Of a stretch of 64,000 bases of DNA, positions 1-8,805 are shown in pieces; position 1 is the first letter of the stretch, and the number at the start of each line of letters is the position of its first letter. The position numbers were made by a program, and so were the translations under genes. This stretch comes from Lachnospiraceae bacterium (GTDB lineage: Bacteria > Bacillota > Clostridia > Lachnospirales > Lachnospiraceae). The notes under the pieces are model-generated. The model did not search any database, was not told the DNA's origin, and saw only the letters and a list, made by a program, of their open reading frames with translations. The stretch spans positions 62,001 through 126,000 of the forward strand of contig SVEH01000005.1 in NCBI GenBank assembly GCA_015057455.1, in the 5' to 3' direction.

Positions 1-570
1 GAGTTCGTTGTAAGTACAAGAAAAGTTAAAGAGATTACAAAAGGAATAACAGATATATCAGAGCAAACAAATCTGCTTTCTTTAAATGCTTCAATTGAAA
101 GTGCAAGAGCTGGTGAAGCTGGTAAAGGATTTGCGGTAGTTGCAGATGAAATTAGAAAACTTGCAGATGAAACTGTATCATTAACAGAAGATATTGATAA
201 ATTGGTATTAGGATTAGAAAATAGTGCAATGAGCGCACAAAAGGTAGTTGATCAAGTAGTTGCATCTATAGACGAAGAGAATAAGACCATTGATGCAACA
301 ATGAATGATTTCATTAATATGGAATCTAATATGAATATACTTAATGAGAATGTTAATGCTATCCTTGAAAAGAATAAAGGAATACTTAAGTTTAATGATG
401 AAATAGTTAGACATATAGGTGAATTAACTGCATCAAGTGAAGAAGTTACAGCATCTGCAGAAGAAGCAGTTACAATTAATGAAGCTAATAAGGATAAAGC
501 AAATGAAACTAAACAAGTTATATCAAATATCCGTGAACTAGCAGAGAAACTTAATAACTTTAAAAGATAG
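1..570 (+). CDS. Methyl-accepting chemotaxis protein, C-terminal part (5' end outside window)
   Basis: Reading frame open from base 1 to a TAG at 568-570. It encodes the cytoplasmic signalling hairpin of a chemoreceptor. The conserved tip is clear: [20 protein letters not shown], followed by [18 protein letters not shown] at about residues 41-58. This tip binds CheA and CheW and sets kinase activity. After the tip comes the descending coiled-coil arm, with Glu/Ala-rich heptads that would be methylation sites (for example [13 protein letters not shown]). The sensor and membrane part lie upstream of the window, so the ligand cannot be judged. A second receptor lies at 4488-6047. Family assignment is very secure. 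Confidence 0.95.
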   Translation, partial: EFVVSTRKVKEITKGITDISEQTNLLSLNASIESARAGEAGKGFAVVADEIRKLADETVSLTEDIDKLVLGLENSAMSAQKVVDQVVASIDEENKTIDATMNDFINMESNMNILNENVNAILEKNKGILKFNDEIVRHIGELTASSEEVTASAEEAVTINEANKDKANETKQVISNIRELAEKLNNFKR

Positions 571-651
571 TTTAGATAGAAGTAAAACAGTATGAATTAA
601 AGATAAGTTAAATAATTAAATAGATATTGTAATACGGGAAGGAGATAAGAT

Positions 652-861
652 ATGACTAATTTGCTTTTTATTAGTGCAGGAGAGAGAATTGGATTAATAG
701 TAGTGTATATATTAGTTGCAATTGGTGCAGTGCTAATTGTAAAGGATGTACTTATAGAGTTTTATAGGATATTTACAAATATTAAAAACCATGTAAAGGA
801 TTATGATGATGTGTCACATGATAATCTAGAGACAACAGAGAAAGACGAAGAACAATTATAA
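652..861 (+). CDS. Small single-span membrane protein, unknown function
   Basis: 69 codons with a strong ribosome binding site (GGAAGGAGA, 7 bases before the ATG). One hydrophobic segment at residues 13-33 is followed by a charged, acidic tail rich in Asp and Glu, probably cytoplasmic. I recognise no family. It sits between a chemoreceptor and a PEGA-domain protein on the same strand and may be co-transcribed with either; no terminator is evident on either side. The good ribosome site and a typical membrane-protein composition support a real gene. Confidence 0.65.
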   Translation: MTNLLFISAGERIGLIVVYILVAIGAVLIVKDVLIEFYRIFTNIKNHVKDYDDVSHDNLETTEKDEEQL

Positions 862-955
862 AACTTGACTAAAGAGCTATGAAGGTATATTCTGAGTTTA
901 CAAGATATTGAAATATGGAATAAGATTATAAGTAAACTTAGGAATGGAGCTTAAT

Positions 956-2188
956 ATGTCAGAAAAAAGAGTAAAGATATTAATGACTACCATGGTAAGT
1001 ATAATTGCTATTATGGTAGTCATTTTTGTGATTAAAGATATAAGTGATAGGGAAGAACAAGTATCAGCATTAACAGAGAAAAAAGTAGATAAGGAAGCTA
1101 ACGCCAAATACGATAAGTTGGAGGGAATAATATCTCGAATAGACAGTAAGAAATCTTTTGTTATAAGAGATTATGATGGTGAGGAATACGAATGTTCAAG
1201 TGACAGTGATATAGATGTTTGTAATGAATATGGGGATGTTATTAAAGTTGAAAAGCTAATGGTAGGAGATGTAGTAATAGCAGGGTATGATAAAGAATAT
1301 GAAGATCTCAAGTATATATATTTAAAAGAAGATATAACAAGGTATGAAGAATTAGATAAATTCACATTAGGTAAGAATAATAAGTATATAAAAATAGATG
1401 ATAAAAAATATAGATTATCAGATGAAACATTTGTTTATAATGGTGGAGAAGTTGCTGGTATTTATGAAATTGAGGAAAAAGATGTACTTAATATAAGTAT
1501 TAGTGGAAAAGATGTAGTTTCGGTAAATATTATAAAGGGACATGGGTATATAAATTTAATTAATTTTAAAGATTATATGGGACAAAAACTTCTTATAAAT
1601 GATGATGATGCATATGATATAGAGGATGATATGAAGATAGCTGTGCCAGAAGGGGAGAATTTAATTATTATTAAGACAGATAAGCTTAAAGGGTCTAAAC
1701 TAATAGAGATAAAACGTGGTGAGACAGTTAATATTGATGTATCAAAATTAAAGTTTGAGAAAAAGAAAGAGGGATATGTTACTTTTGAGATAGAGCCAAA
1801 GAGTGCAAGAGTTTATATTAATGGTAGAATGTATTCAAATAAAGAAAATATATTATTAGATTATGGAAAGTATAATTATAATGTAGAATTAACAGGATAT
1901 GATAGTATAGTTGGAGCATTTGTTATGGATGAGATAACAAAGACATTGAAGTTGAAGCTATCGGAGAAGAATACACCATCACCAACGGTTAAAGCAACAT
2001 CAACACCGGCAAGTACAGATTATGTAACTATGCCACCAACAGATAGTTCTGATGCGACGGTGAAACCAAGTGCAAGTTCTAAGGCAACGGTGAAACCAAG
2101 TAAAAGTTCGGAAACAACTGTTAAACCAACAGAAGATATAGAGGCAACACAAGCACCTGCAGAAACAGCAGGAATTTTAATTGATTAA
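956..2188 (+). CDS. Membrane-anchored PEGA-domain protein with Thr/Pro tail
   Basis: 410 residues from the ATG at 956. I prefer it to the in-frame ATG at 944 because GGAATGGAG is then a well-spaced ribosome site, whereas nothing suitable precedes 944. Residues about 7-27 are a signal anchor. The middle is a Lys/Asp-rich extracellular region of unknown fold. Residues about 272-335 match the PEGA pattern (FEIEPKSARVYING... GKYNYNVELTGY), a small beta domain found in surface proteins. The last 70 residues are Thr/Ser/Pro-rich with repeated TVKP motifs, typical of a wall-spanning stalk. There is no lipobox or sortase signal. Probably a cell-surface protein; ligand unknown. Confidence 0.75.
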   Translation: MSEKRVKILMTTMVSIIAIMVVIFVIKDISDREEQVSALTEKKVDKEANAKYDKLEGIISRIDSKKSFVIRDYDGEEYECSSDSDIDVCNEYGDVIKVEKLMVGDVVIAGYDKEYEDLKYIYLKEDITRYEELDKFTLGKNNKYIKIDDKKYRLSDETFVYNGGEVAGIYEIEEKDVLNISISGKDVVSVNIIKGHGYINLINFKDYMGQKLLINDDDAYDIEDDMKIAVPEGENLIIIKTDKLKGSKLIEIKRGETVNIDVSKLKFEKKKEGYVTFEIEPKSARVYINGRMYSNKENILLDYGKYNYNVELTGYDSIVGAFVMDEITKTLKLKLSEKNTPSPTVKATSTPASTDYVTMPPTDSSDATVKPSASSKATVKPSKSSETTVKPTEDIEATQAPAETAGILID

Positions 2189-2274
2189 TAAGAAAAAATA
2201 ATAATTAAAGGGAATAAGGCGTTGGAAATAATAGGAAATAGTATGGTATAATAGAGGTGTAGCTAAACTAATAT

Positions 2275-2303
2275 TTGACTTTACGGTAAATATATAGTAT
2301 ATT
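2275..2303 (+). promoter_or_regulatory. Sigma-A-type promoter for the phosphoglucomutase gene
   Basis: TTGACT (2275-2280), a 17-base spacer and TATATT (2298-2303). Transcription should start near 2310, giving a leader of about 145 bases before the ATG at 2456. A second possible -10 box (TATAAT, 2247-2252, with TTGGAA 19 bases upstream) lies just before it. The leader contains a weak imperfect hairpin around 2315-2352. Confidence 0.6.
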
Positions 2304-2455
2304 TTCAATGATGGGAAAGAATAACCCTTTGGGAATGGGTGTTTTCTCAGAATTGGAAGTATTAAAATGAAAGAAACTATTTATTTATGAGAGGTTGATT
2401 TTTGTTTGGTAAAGGATAGTTCTCATGATGATAGGTTTCGGATTGGAGAGTAAAT

Positions 2456-4180
2456 ATGGAGTATAGGAAAACATACGAAGATTGGTTAAACAGTGAGTAT
2501 TTCGACGAGGAAACAAAGGCAGAGTTAAGAAGCATTGCCGATGATGATAATGAGATTAAAGAGAGATTTTATACTGATCTTGTTTTCGGTACAGCTGGTT
2601 TAAGAGGAATTATTGGTGCAGGAACTAACAGAATGAACATCTATACTGTTAGAAAAGCTACACAAGGATTAGCTAATTACATATTGGAGGTTGGAGCAGC
2701 AGATAGAGGTGTTGCCATAGCCTATGATTCAAGAAATATGTCTCCAGAATTTGCAGATGAAGCAGCTTTATGTTTGAATGCAAACGGAATAAAGGCATAT
2801 GTATATGATTCTTTAAGAGCAACTCCACAGCTTTCCTATGCAGTAAGAGAGCTTAATTGTATAGCGGGAATTAATATTACAGCTAGTCATAATCCTGCAG
2901 AATATAATGGATATAAAGTATATTGGGAAGATGGTGCGCAGATTACACCACCTCATGATGAGAATATAATGGATAGAGTTAAGGCTGTTGTTGATTGGGC
3001 AGCTGTTAAAACTATGAATAAAGAAGATGCTGTGTCAAAAGGATTATATAATATAATAGATACTAGCCTAGATGATAAGTATATGGAGACATTAAAAGCT
3101 CTAGTACTTCGTCAAGATTGTATAGATGAGTATAGTAAGGATATTAAGATTGTATATTCACCTCTTAATGGAACAGGTAATATCCCTGTAAGAAGAGTCC
3201 TTAAAGAGTTAGGATTTGAGAATGTATATGTTGTTAAAGAACAAGAAATGCCAGATGGTAATTTTACAACAGTAGGATATCCTAATCCAGAGTCTAAGGC
3301 TGCATTTAAGATGGCGTTAGATTTAGCAAAGGAAAAGGATGCTGATTTAGTTCTTGCAACTGATCCTGATGCAGATAGATTAGGTGTATATGCAAAGGAT
3401 ACTAAGACAGGAGAATATATGGCACTTACTGGTAATATGTCAGGTTCTCTTTTAGCAGAATATGAATTGTCACAAGTTGCAGCAAGTAGAGGAATACCAT
3501 CAGATGGTGCAGTTATTAAGACAATAGTTACATCTAATTTGGTAGATGAAATAGCAAAAGCATATAATGTAAAGTTAATTGAAGTATTAACAGGATTCAA
3601 ATATATAGGACAACAAATACTTGGATTTGAGAAAAGTGGCGTTGGTGAATATCTTTTTGGATTTGAGGAAAGTTATGGTTGCTTAATAGGAACTCATGCA
3701 AGAGATAAGGATGCAATAGTAGCAACTATGGCATTGTGTGAAGCAGCAGCATACTATAAGAGTCAAGGAAAGACACTTTGGGATGCAATGGTTGATATGT
3801 ATGAGAAGTATGGTTACTATGTAGATGATATTATTTCTATAACATTAAGTGGTATAGAAGGATTAGAGAAGATACAAACTATACTTAATAACCTAAGAGA
3901 GAATCCACCAAGTCGAATAGGTAAGTATGAGGTTCTTAAGGCAAGAGATTATCAACTAGATGTAATTAAAGACCTTAAGACAGGTGAAACTACAACAACA
4001 GGATTACCTAAGTCTAACGTTTTATATTATGAGTGTGAAGGTAATGTATGGGCTTGTGTAAGACCATCTGGTACAGAACCTAAGATAAAGGTTTATTTTG
4101 GAGTTGTTGGTTCTTCAATCGAGGATGCTAATAAACTATCAGCAGAGTTTAAAGAAGAAGTAGAGAAACTATTAGGATAG
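2456..4180 (+). CDS. pgcA: Phospho-sugar mutase (alpha-phosphoglucomutase family)
   Basis: 574 residues, the usual size for the alpha-D-phosphohexomutase family. It interconverts glucose-1-phosphate and glucose-6-phosphate (or related phosphohexoses) in the cytoplasm. Seen: catalytic phosphoserine loop ITASHNPAEYNGYK at about residues 141-154, metal-binding loop DPDADR near 302-307, sugar-binding loop GFEESYG near 401, and phosphate-binding loop RPSGTEPK near 536. The start has a GGAG ribosome site. It would pass glucose-1-phosphate from the glycogen phosphorylase at 40350-42695 into glycolysis. It has its own promoter and ends at a strong hairpin terminator. Phosphoglucomutase versus phosphomannomutase cannot be settled from motifs alone. 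Confidence 0.93.
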   Translation: MEYRKTYEDWLNSEYFDEETKAELRSIADDDNEIKERFYTDLVFGTAGLRGIIGAGTNRMNIYTVRKATQGLANYILEVGAADRGVAIAYDSRNMSPEFADEAALCLNANGIKAYVYDSLRATPQLSYAVRELNCIAGINITASHNPAEYNGYKVYWEDGAQITPPHDENIMDRVKAVVDWAAVKTMNKEDAVSKGLYNIIDTSLDDKYMETLKALVLRQDCIDEYSKDIKIVYSPLNGTGNIPVRRVLKELGFENVYVVKEQEMPDGNFTTVGYPNPESKAAFKMALDLAKEKDADLVLATDPDADRLGVYAKDTKTGEYMALTGNMSGSLLAEYELSQVAASRGIPSDGAVIKTIVTSNLVDEIAKAYNVKLIEVLTGFKYIGQQILGFEKSGVGEYLFGFEESYGCLIGTHARDKDAIVATMALCEAAAYYKSQGKTLWDAMVDMYEKYGYYVDDIISITLSGIEGLEKIQTILNNLRENPPSRIGKYEVLKARDYQLDVIKDLKTGETTTTGLPKSNVLYYECEGNVWACVRPSGTEPKIKVYFGVVGSSIEDANKLSAEFKEEVEKLLG

Positions 4181-4220
4181 AATAATTATTATAGTTATAA
4201 AAGAATATTTTAATAAATAT

Positions 4221-4267
4221 AAAAAGTCAAATGTGCTATTAATATACGGTGGCACATTTGGCTTTTT
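4221..4267 (+). terminator. Rho-independent terminator after the phospho-sugar mutase gene
   Basis: About 15 base pairs of stem (AAAAGTCAAATGTGC against GCACATTTGGCTTTTT, with one G-T pair), a loop of about 15 bases and a closing run of T. Confidence 0.85.
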
Positions 4268-4346
4268 GCTCTTTGTCAAAAGGTTGGGGAAGCCTAATTT
4301 TTATTGTTTTATAAGAAATAACTATATTGATTATTTAGCTAAATGG

Positions 4347-4354
4347 GCCGATAC
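4347..4354 (+). promoter_or_regulatory. Possible sigma-28 (flagellar) -10 element before a chemoreceptor gene
   Basis: GCCGATAC closely matches the flagellar sigma factor -10 consensus GCCGATAA/T and is rare in this AT-rich sequence. It lies about 130 bases upstream of a chemoreceptor, a usual member of the flagellar regulon. A matching TAAA -35 element at 14-16 bases is not evident, so this is only suggestive. Confidence 0.35.
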
Positions 4355-4487
4355 AAGTTGTGGAGTTTTTGCTTTATAGGAAACTACAATGTTTTGTTGC
4401 ATTTATATAAAAAGAAGTTCTACAAGCAAAGGTATCATGACAGAAGTATAATTAAAATACTGAATAAATACAATATGGAGGCCTACT

Positions 4488-6047
4488 ATGAAAGAAAATT
4501 ATGAAAATACTAGTGGTATGAAGAATAATTCAAGAGATTTATTTTTAAAGAGCGAAAATATAGCTAATAAAAGAGTTGTAGATGCAATGATAGCAACAAT
4601 AATAGTTATGACGATAGTACTAGGACTTAATGAAATTGGTGTATTTATAATAGATGATTTAAGAATGAGAAGTGCATATGTTATATCAGTGTTGTTAACA
4701 TTGATACCAATAATTTTAATAAAGAAATTTAAAAAAGAAGGTTCCTATTTAAAATATATTGTAATAGGTATATCAGTTATATTTATATTTGTAATAAATA
4801 TATTATTAACATACCATATTTATGCGTTATTTGTATATCCAATTTTAGTTGCAAGTTTGTATTATGATTTGAAAATTATGAGGATTACACTTGTTGTTAC
4901 AACAATATTTTTATCAATATCACAGTTTTTAGGACAAATATATGGTGCTTATCCAGATAAAAACTTTCCAAATACTCAAGAATTAGTGGTGTTTGGTATA
5001 ATTCCTAAATGTTTAGTTTTTGTTGCATTATATGCAATGTTAAAATTGTTGTGTGAAAGAACTATAGAAATGCTTGGAGATTTAATGGGAGCAGAAGAAC
5101 AAAAGGCGATGATGGAAAAGAATGAGATGATTAAAGAAAAATCTCAACATGTATCAACGCTATTGTTAGAATCTGCGTCAGAGCTAGATGGAACAACAAA
5201 TATATTATCTAATGCAAATTTAAGAATTAAGCAAGATATGGATGAGGTTCTAAATAAAACAACTAGCAATGTTGAAAGTGCAGATATTGTAAATGATAAG
5301 GTTGCTGATATAACAAAGAAAATTGGAGATTTGAATATAAGAAGTAAACAGATTAATCATTTATCAGAAAATATACGAGTTAAAACAACAGATAATCAAA
5401 CAAGAATGGATAATGCTACTAAGGGCATGGAAAAGATTAATAAGAGTACAGATAAGAGTAAGGGAATAATTGAGTTACTTGGAAAACAGTCAAAGGAAAT
5501 TTTAGATATTATTAGTGTTATTACCGATATTTCTGACCAAACTAATTTATTGGCACTAAATGCTTCTATAGAAGCTGCTAGAGCAGGAGAGCAAGGTAAA
5601 GGTTTTGCAGTTGTTGCACAAGAAATACAAAGTTTATCAGAACAAACAAAGGATGCTCTTGGTAATATTGAAAATATAATATCAGCGGTAGTTGATAATA
5701 CAAATAATGCAGTTAAGGCAATGGAGGATGGATATTTATTGACACAAGAGGGGCTTGCTAACATGAAAGAAGTAGAGAATACTTCACATGAAATAACAAG
5801 TTCTAATTATAAAATGATAGATGAAATAGAAAATATATATGAAATATCAAAAATAATTACTGAAAATAGCATTAATGTAGGTAAATTAGTTGATGAAATG
5901 GGGAATTCAATGAAAGACTCATTAGACAAAGTTGAGCAAGTCTTTAAATCAACTATAGAAAGTAATAATGGAACAGAAACACTAGTAGGTGTAGTAGGAG
6001 AAATAAAAGGGATATTAGATGAATTGAAAACAGTTGTTAATGCATAG
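4488..6047 (+). CDS. Methyl-accepting chemotaxis protein with multi-span N-terminal membrane domain
   Basis: 519 residues; ribosome site GGAGG before the ATG. About six hydrophobic segments fill residues 32-190, with no sizeable extracellular sensor domain. The protein therefore probably senses a membrane-borne or cytoplasmic cue, or has an unrecognised integral-membrane sensor. A coiled-coil region then leads to the signalling tip [20 protein letters not shown] at about residues 346-365, followed by [18 protein letters not shown]. These residues contact CheA/CheW. No HAMP domain is obvious. It ends within a bidirectional terminator. The family is certain; the signal is unknown. Confidence 0.93.
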   Translation: MKENYENTSGMKNNSRDLFLKSENIANKRVVDAMIATIIVMTIVLGLNEIGVFIIDDLRMRSAYVISVLLTLIPIILIKKFKKEGSYLKYIVIGISVIFIFVINILLTYHIYALFVYPILVASLYYDLKIMRITLVVTTIFLSISQFLGQIYGAYPDKNFPNTQELVVFGIIPKCLVFVALYAMLKLLCERTIEMLGDLMGAEEQKAMMEKNEMIKEKSQHVSTLLLESASELDGTTNILSNANLRIKQDMDEVLNKTTSNVESADIVNDKVADITKKIGDLNIRSKQINHLSENIRVKTTDNQTRMDNATKGMEKINKSTDKSKGIIELLGKQSKEILDIISVITDISDQTNLLALNASIEAARAGEQGKGFAVVAQEIQSLSEQTKDALGNIENIISAVVDNTNNAVKAMEDGYLLTQEGLANMKEVENTSHEITSSNYKMIDEIENIYEISKIITENSINVGKLVDEMGNSMKDSLDKVEQVFKSTIESNNGTETLVGVVGEIKGILDELKTVVNA

Positions 6048-6083
6048 AATAATAGGCTCCACTTGTGTGGAGCCTATTATTCT
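6046..6083. terminator. Bidirectional terminator between convergent genes
   Basis: Perfect hairpin (AGAATAATAGGCTCCAC / GTGGAGCCTATTATTCT, loop of 4) starting in the stop codon of the chemoreceptor gene and finishing one base from the stop codon of the converging aminopeptidase gene. A/T-rich flanks on both sides suit termination in both directions. Confidence 0.88.
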
Positions 6084-6084
6084 A

Positions 6085-7413
6085 TTATACAGCTTCTGTA
6101 AAGAAGTGAATTGATAGTTGGTTTAGGTAATATTGGTCTTTTGAACCCATTAATTCTCTCGCACTATGCATTGCTAGCATAGGAACACCAAGATCGACTG
6201 TTTTCATAGGCATCCAAGATGATGAGATGGAACCGAGTGTTGAACCACCTATAGCATCTGAACGGTTAACATATTTTTGGAATTTTATATCGTATTTTGC
6301 ACATAATTGTTCTAAAGTTGCTAGGGCTTCTATATCTGTTGCATAACGTTGCGTTGTATCAATTTTAAGAACTATTCCTTCATTTAATAAAACAATATTT
6401 GTTGGATCATTCTTTGCAGAATAATTAGGGTGGAATGCATGTGATACATCCATTGATAGGCAAAAACTATTAGGGATGGCGTTATATACATCTATTTGTG
6501 ATTTGCCTAGTCCATCAAATATCTTAGATATTACTATGTTGGATAACATAGAATCTGCACCCTGTTTTGTTCTACTACCTATTTCTTCATTATCAAATAA
6601 TCCTATAATATTGATATTTGAATTATTGTTGTCTTCATTATGGTCATTAGAAGCCATAATTCCCTTAATAAGGGATAAAGAGGAAGTAAGGTTATCAAGT
6701 CTTGGTGCAGAGATAAAATCATCGTTAACGCCAATTGTACAACCTTCTTCCAAAGCATATATATATAAATCAAAATCAACGATATCTTCAATGTTGATAT
6801 TAAAAGAACTAGCTAATAATTCTTCAAAGAAGTTTTCTTTGTTAAGAGAATCTTCCATCATACCAATTATAGGTAGTATGTCTGTTTGTTTATTTAGTTC
6901 AATACCTTTATTAACCTCACGATTAAGGTGAATAGCAAGGTTAGGAATAGTTAATATAGGTTTCTTAAAATCAACAAGCATTGTATTAGGTGTGAATACA
7001 TTATCACTTTTAAGAACGATTTTTCCAGCCATAGATAATGGCCTATCAAGCCAAGTATTAATAATAGCTCCACCGTATGTTTCAATGTTTAACTTAAGAT
7101 ATTTTTTTTCTAATAAAACAGGATTAGGCTTTACTCTAAAACATGGTTGGTCTGTATGAGCATTAGCCATTCTAATAGCTGTAGAAGAATTAATTTCATT
7201 ACCAGTTGTAAATGCAATTAAAGTAGTACCATATTGGTTAATAAAGTACGCACTATTAGGTTCTAAATTCCATGCTTCATTTATATTCAATTCTGTAAAA
7301 TTAGCATTTTTAAGCAAAGTACAACCATATTCAACTGCATGATATGGTGATGGAGAATGCTTAATAAAATCTAATAATTCTTTGTTTGTTTTTTTGATTT
7401 TTGTATTATTCAT
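6085..7413 (-). CDS. M18-family zinc aminopeptidase
   Basis: 442 residues from the ATG at 7413, which has ACGGAGG eight bases upstream; the frame stays open for 17 more codons to 7464 without a ribosome site. M18 enzymes (aspartyl aminopeptidase and relatives) remove N-terminal residues from peptides in the cytoplasm with two metal ions. Seen: ANAHTDQP early in the protein (metal-binding His), GLFDNEEIGS (catalytic and metal-binding Glu), DVSHAFHPNY (metal-binding His) and GGSTLG near the end. Length fits the family. It stands alone, convergent with the chemoreceptor gene. Substrate preference cannot be read from the sequence. Confidence 0.92.
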   Translation of the reverse strand: MNNTKIKKTNKELLDFIKHSPSPYHAVEYGCTLLKNANFTELNINEAWNLEPNSAYFINQYGTTLIAFTTGNEINSSTAIRMANAHTDQPCFRVKPNPVLLEKKYLKLNIETYGGAIINTWLDRPLSMAGKIVLKSDNVFTPNTMLVDFKKPILTIPNLAIHLNREVNKGIELNKQTDILPIIGMMEDSLNKENFFEELLASSFNINIEDIVDFDLYIYALEEGCTIGVNDDFISAPRLDNLTSSLSLIKGIMASNDHNEDNNNSNINIIGLFDNEEIGSRTKQGADSMLSNIVISKIFDGLGKSQIDVYNAIPNSFCLSMDVSHAFHPNYSAKNDPTNIVLLNEGIVLKIDTTQRYATDIEALATLEQLCAKYDIKFQKYVNRSDAIGGSTLGSISSSWMPMKTVDLGVPMLAMHSARELMGSKDQYYLNQLSIHFFTEAV

Positions 7414-7633
7414 AATAACCTCCGTTTTGAACAGTGTTTCCACTCGCGTGCGAAAGAGTAGCAAGGGATTTTTTGTTCTTAAAAATTGAATCTATATAGG
7501 ATACAGACACCTATATATGGTATATCAAATGTCGAATTAATTCAAGTTTTAGTAGAACATATTGATAAATAAAAGTTATAAAATTAAATTTAATTCAATA
7601 TGTATTAATTATATGGATAAATATGAGGTAAAT

Positions 7634-8095
7634 ATGGATACTAAAAGTAATAAAATATGTAAAAGAGAAACATATTTTTATGTGGTAAAGCTAGTAAGCA
7701 TAGTTGGGATTATAGGCATATGCATGTGTATATGTTTAGGTTGTAGTACTAAAAAAATATCTATTAAAAAGAAGTGTGATATTGATTTTACAGTAGTTGA
7801 GCAATCAGATATACCAGCAAAACTTAGCGAAGAGATAGCAAATAAAAAGGAGAATGGATTTAAATTAACATATAGCGATGGGAATTATATGTATATAGCT
7901 ATAGGATATGGTGCAAGGGATACTGGAGGATATAATGTGCAAGTAAAGGAACTTTTTATGACAAGTAATGCAATATATATTAATTCAAGTTTAGTAGGAC
8001 CTCGTGAAAATGATATGGTGTTAAAGGCTACGACATATCCTTATATTGTAGTCAAAATAGAAGATAATGATATGAATGTTGTTTTTAATACATAA
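7634..8095 (+). CDS. Lipoprotein with PrcB-like C-terminal domain
   Basis: 153 residues from the ATG at 7634, which has GAGGT four bases upstream; in-frame TTG (7562) and ATG (7613) starts lack this. A long hydrophobic stretch ends in the lipobox LGC, so the protein should be lipid-anchored outside the membrane. The rest resembles the PrcB C-terminal domain, with the typical GYGARDTGGYNVQV core and a following beta pattern (LVGPRENDMV... TYPYIVVKI). In Treponema, PrcB is part of a surface protease complex; here no protease partner is adjacent apart from the cytoplasmic M18 enzyme. Function is inferred only at domain level. Confidence 0.75.
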   Translation: MDTKSNKICKRETYFYVVKLVSIVGIIGICMCICLGCSTKKISIKKKCDIDFTVVEQSDIPAKLSEEIANKKENGFKLTYSDGNYMYIAIGYGARDTGGYNVQVKELFMTSNAIYINSSLVGPRENDMVLKATTYPYIVVKIEDNDMNVVFNT

Positions 8096-8316
8096 TAGTA
8101 TTTTTTACAAAAACATAACAATTATTTAAGAATTTTTGGTGAAAAGTATGGTAAAACATAATTTTTTTGGAAAGTTTTTGTATATAATTTGTAAAAATGG
8201 AACATACTGTATGTATGAAGTCAAAAAAACGGAGATAATTTTAGTTTGTTTTAATAAAATTTGTGCACTTTTTAATAAAAACCTTGATAAATAAAGGGTT
8301 TGTGCTTGCTCGTTGT

Positions 8317-8346
8317 TTGACAAAATTTCATGAAAAATGTTATATT
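8317..8346 (+). promoter_or_regulatory. Strong sigma-A-type promoter for veg
   Basis: Consensus TTGACA (8317-8322) and TATATT (8341-8346), spacer 18 (or TTATAT with spacer 17). The bases 8096-8316 upstream hold no gene; within them is a 13-base palindrome ACATACTGTATGT (8203-8215). Confidence 0.75.
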
Positions 8347-8368
8347 TAAGAAGGAGATTTCTGTTTTA

Positions 8369-8398
8369 ATGCTAGATGAAGAGACAGAGGTAGTCTAA
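8369..8398 (+). other. Possible 9-codon leader reading frame upstream of veg
   Basis: AAGGAGA at 8351-8357 is followed 11 bases later by an ATG opening MLDEETEVV and a TAA. It lies inside the veg leader, 20 bases before the veg start. It could be a translated leader peptide or chance; there is no codon bias to judge from. Confidence 0.25.
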
Positions 8399-8418
8399 GA
8401 GAATGGAGTGAAGTTATA

Positions 8419-8670
8419 ATGAGGCAAGCGGATGTAAACCAAGTACGCAAGGTATTAGGAAACTACGTTGGTCAAAGGGTTAAAGTTAAAGCTAATATGG
8501 GAAGACACAGATACAATATTTCAGAGGGCGTAATATTAGAAACATATCCAAGTATTTTTACAATCAAACTTAAGAATGATGATGAAAGTAAGAATGCTAG
8601 AGACAAATTTGTATCATATAGTTATACAGATGTATTAACTAAAGATGTGCAACTAACAGTATATAATTAA
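8419..8670 (+). CDS. veg: Veg family protein
   Basis: 83 residues of a conserved small Firmicute protein (DUF1021/Veg). Typical features: a short N-terminal helix (VNQVRKVLGNYVGQRVKVKA), then an SH3-like beta barrel with RHRYNISEGVILETYPSIFT. In Bacillus subtilis Veg is abundant and stimulates biofilm matrix expression; its role in Clostridia is not settled. Ribosome site GGAG lies 12 bases before the ATG. The strong promoter and strong terminator make it a highly expressed monocistronic unit, as in Bacillus. Confidence 0.92.
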   Translation: MRQADVNQVRKVLGNYVGQRVKVKANMGRHRYNISEGVILETYPSIFTIKLKNDDESKNARDKFVSYSYTDVLTKDVQLTVYN

Positions 8671-8695
8671 TGATAATTCTTTAAATTAGACTATA

Positions 8696-8727
8696 CGAAA
8701 GAAGAGGCTTTTTAGCCTCTTTTTTCG
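8696..8727 (+). terminator. Terminator after veg
   Basis: Stem CGAAAGAAGAGGC / GCCTCTTTTTTCG with a six-base loop; the 3' arm contains the T run. Confidence 0.92.
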
Positions 8728-8805
8728 TGAATAAAATTATTATAAAGAGCATATATTTATAATAAAGTTTATTTAACTCTTTAAATAAAATGTGGAGGAA
8801 TATAT

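Noticed and set aside
3112-3600. 162-codon minus-strand frame inside the phospho-sugar mutase gene
   Set aside because: Antisense shadow of a conserved coding region; no promoter or ribosome site.
6476-6931. 151-codon plus-strand frame inside the M18 aminopeptidase gene
   Set aside because: It is the antisense shadow of a well-conserved enzyme, with no ribosome site.
8126-8323. 65-codon minus-strand open frame upstream of veg
   Set aside because: Low-complexity, hydrophobic, no ribosome site, and it runs into the veg promoter; probably chance in AT-rich DNA.
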